Source: Dechloromonas hortensis (lineage in GTDB: Bacteria; Pseudomonadota; Gammaproteobacteria; Burkholderiales; Rhodocyclaceae). From it: 64,000 nucleotides of DNA. The translations under genes and the position numbers were made by a program. The notes below the pieces were generated by a model. That model was not told the origin of the DNA and searched no databases. It saw only the letters and a program-made list of their open reading frames with translations. Shown here piece by piece: positions 62,490 through 64,000 of the stretch (position 1 is its first letter; each line of letters starts with the position of its first letter). Location of the stretch: NCBI RefSeq assembly GCF_009469765.1, contig NZ_SSSQ01000001.1:310001-374000 (forward strand), written 5' to 3'.

Positions 62490-62900
62490 CTACGTATTGG
62501 TTTCTGTTTCCGCCGGCAATGCAAAGGTGGCGACCGTTTGCAGCAGGCTGTCTTTGGTGAAGGGCTTGGTCAGGTACTGATCAGAACCGACCATGCGGCC
62601 ACGGGCGCGATCAAACAGGCCATCCTTCGAGGAAAGCATGATGACCGGCGTGGCTTTGAAACGGGGATTTTTCTTGATCAGCGAACAGGTTTGATAGCCG
62701 TCGAGTCGCGGCATCATGATGTCGCAGAAGATCACGTTGGGCTGGTGATCGGCGATTTTGGCCAGCGCATCGAAACCGTCCTCGGCGAGAACAACCTGAC
62801 ACCCGGCCTGGACGAGAAAAATCTCGGCGCTACGCCGTATCGTGTTGCTGTCGTCAATGACCATAACCCTGACGCCACGCAGTCTGGATAAATCAGCCAA
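62490..62900 (-). CDS. pilG: Twitching-motility response regulator PilG
   Basis: A 136-residue single receiver domain. VMVIDDSNTIRRSAEIFLVQAGCQVVLAEDGFDALAKI (in pieces) and VIFCDIMMPRLDGYQTCSLIKKN are PilG-like, with SKDGLFDRARGRMVGSDQYLTKPFT at the end. PilG acts on pilus extension in Pseudomonas. It is the first gene of the cluster. Confidence 0.93.
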   Translation of the reverse strand: MADLSRLRGVRVMVIDDSNTIRRSAEIFLVQAGCQVVLAEDGFDALAKIADHQPNVIFCDIMMPRLDGYQTCSLIKKNPRFKATPVIMLSSKDGLFDRARGRMVGSDQYLTKPFTKDSLLQTVATFALPAETETNT

Positions 62901-63090
62901 TTCCTTGTCCCCTGGCCCCTTGCAGGGCGCTTTCGATATCGCTGCATCATACTACGGATGTAGTAATTCGCCAGCATTCTGAAAACGGTGTTACAGCCTT
63001 CAGATGGCGACGTCGGCAGCCACCGGATTCGGATAAAATCGCGGCCATCTTACCCAATCCCCTTCGCACCTGCCAAGGGCGCGAGCTTTC

Positions 63091-63966
63091 ATGACCCAAA
63101 CCCAGACGACGCCCCCCAGCCCACCGCTGGTTCTTGTTTTTGCCGCCAGCGATCCATCCTGCGGTGCCGGTGTTCAGGCCGACATTCTGACCCTGGCCAG
63201 CCTGGGCTGCCATCCGCTGACCGCGCTAACCGCCCTGACTGTGCAAGACACCGTCGGCGTCCAAAGCGTACACCCGGTCGCCGCTGAACTTCTCGAACAG
63301 CAAGCACGCACCGTCCTCGAGGACATGCCGGTCGCCGCCTTCAAGATTGGCGTGCTGGGCAGCGTCGAAAATGTGGTCACCGTGGCCGAGATTCTTTCCG
63401 ACTACCCGGAAATCCCGCTGATCTTCGACCCGGTCCTGGCCTCCGGCCGGGGCGACGAGTTCTCGGGCGAGGAAATCATTTCGGCGATGCGCGAATTGCT
63501 GCTGCCGCAAACGACGCTGCTCACCCCCAACGCACCGGAAGCACGGCGCCTGGCCGAGAGCGACGACGATGAAAGCGAGCCGAGCATCGACGTCTGCGCC
63601 CAGCGCCTGATCGAGATGGGGGCCCAGTACGTACTGATTACCGGCACCCACGAAAGCACGCCACAGGTCGTCAATACGCTGTACGGCCCGCAAGGCGTCA
63701 TCCGCCGCGACAGCTGGGAGCGCCTGCCGGGTAGCTATCACGGCTCCGGCTGCACACTGGCCTCGGCGATCACCGGCTGCATTGCCGGCGGCGCCAGTAT
63801 CGAGGACGCCGTGCGCGACGCCCAGGACTACACCTGGCAGACCCTGAAAAATGGCTTCCACGCCGGCATGGGACAACTGATACCGGATCGTTTCTTCTGG
63901 GCGCGTGACGAGGAAGAGACAGAAACGCCGGCAGAAACGGCCAGCAAGGATAGCGATGGCAAATAA
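63091..63966 (+). CDS. thiD: Hydroxymethylpyrimidine/phosphomethylpyrimidine kinase
   Basis: A 291-residue ribokinase-fold kinase of thiamine synthesis. VLVFAASDPSCGAGVQADILTLASLGCHPLTALTALTVQDTVGV (in pieces), FDPVLASGRGDEF, LLTPNAPEARRLAE and GSGCTLASAITGCIAGGASIEDAVRDAQDY are diagnostic. The C-terminal 25 residues are acidic and extra. It overlaps thiE by 11 bases. No TPP riboswitch is seen upstream. Confidence 0.93.
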   Translation: MTQTQTTPPSPPLVLVFAASDPSCGAGVQADILTLASLGCHPLTALTALTVQDTVGVQSVHPVAAELLEQQARTVLEDMPVAAFKIGVLGSVENVVTVAEILSDYPEIPLIFDPVLASGRGDEFSGEEIISAMRELLLPQTTLLTPNAPEARRLAESDDDESEPSIDVCAQRLIEMGAQYVLITGTHESTPQVVNTLYGPQGVIRRDSWERLPGSYHGSGCTLASAITGCIAGGASIEDAVRDAQDYTWQTLKNGFHAGMGQLIPDRFFWARDEEETETPAETASKDSDGK

Positions 63967-64000
63967 GCTGCGTGGCCTCTACGCCATCACGCCGGAATGC
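63956..64000 (+). CDS. thiE: Thiamine-phosphate synthase ThiE, N-terminus (truncated by window edge)
   Basis: The first 15 codons read MANKLRGLYAITPEC. The LRGLYAITPE start is typical of ThiE, and the gene overlaps thiD as in many thiDE operons. The rest lies outside the window. Confidence 0.75.
   Translation, partial: MANKLRGLYAITPEC

Noticed and set aside
62901..63090. TPP riboswitch before thiD
   Set aside because: The CTGAGA and related conserved TPP elements are absent.
1..64000. CRISPR arrays, rRNA, tRNA, transposases or phage genes
   Set aside because: I looked for spaced direct repeats, tRNA-like cloverleaf ends and transposase or integrase motifs and found none that hold up.

Overview
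The window is about 64 kb of GC-rich, densely coded chromosome with many 4- to 8-base gene overlaps. The gene families point to a facultatively anaerobic betaproteobacterium of the Rhodocyclales (Dechloromonas/Azonexus-like): a three-subunit tungsten aldehyde oxidoreductase operon like that of Aromatoleum, a membrane-anchored Tat-exported formate dehydrogenase with DUF3305/DUF3306 partners, a Pil-Chp twitching-motility cluster, cytochrome c5, and dispersed GTCATTCCCGC-type palindromes. The genus is inferred from gene content only.

Layout. 1-7.7 kb: housekeeping genes (truncated SNF2 helicase, Hpt protein, PncC, SIMPL protein, YegD-like Hsp70, RhlE, small membrane proteins). 7.7-10.0 kb: an AT-richer accessory islet with a DUF3800 gene, an unknown tail-anchored protein and a RiboL-PSP-type HEPN protein. 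10-16 kb: alpha/beta hydrolase, SRPBCC-membrane fusion, HD phosphohydrolase, Old Yellow Enzyme, zinc-less alcohol dehydrogenase and a divergent LysR regulator. 16-19.7 kb: tungstate transporter tupBCA followed at once by moeA. 19.9-23.6 kb: a PhnDCE-type ABC transporter of the putative selenate branch with a double-length permease, plus a DsrE protein. 23.6-34.5 kb: formate dehydrogenase locus (catalytic, FeS and cytochrome b subunits, Tat-tagged small protein, TorD-like chaperone, polyferredoxin, DUF3305/3306) with divergent fdhD-mobA and convergent mobB. 34.6-39.0 kb: aldehyde:ferredoxin oxidoreductase operon (FeS, catalytic and FAD subunits, MoaD-like carrier, unknown 101-residue protein). 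39-43.6 kb: cytochrome c5, Rep helicase and exported proteins. 43.6-48.5 kb: pilU and pilT, yggS-proC-yggT-yggU, ComEA-like protein. 48.6-52.3 kb: yqgE-ruvX-pyrR-pyrB-pyrC', where the dihydroorotase has lost its HxH metal ligands. 52.3-64 kb: photolyase, the pilG-pilH-pilI-pilJ-chpA chemosensory operon, thiD and the start of thiE.

How it works together. The middle of the window reads as a molybdenum/tungsten redox region: tungstate uptake (TupBCA), metal insertion (MoeA), guanylylation (MobA/MobB), sulfuration (FdhD), and two oxidoreductases that use the products, formate dehydrogenase and aldehyde oxidoreductase. The pil genes form a second theme, surface motility and chemosensing.

The least explained signals are: a short dispersed repeat with core GT[CT]GACCGCAG, found both between and inside genes; the HEPN/DUF3800 islet with attC-like borders; a folded element between fdhA and fdhB; an orphan terminator that suggests a small RNA; and the 101-residue protein that ends the aldehyde oxidoreductase operon.
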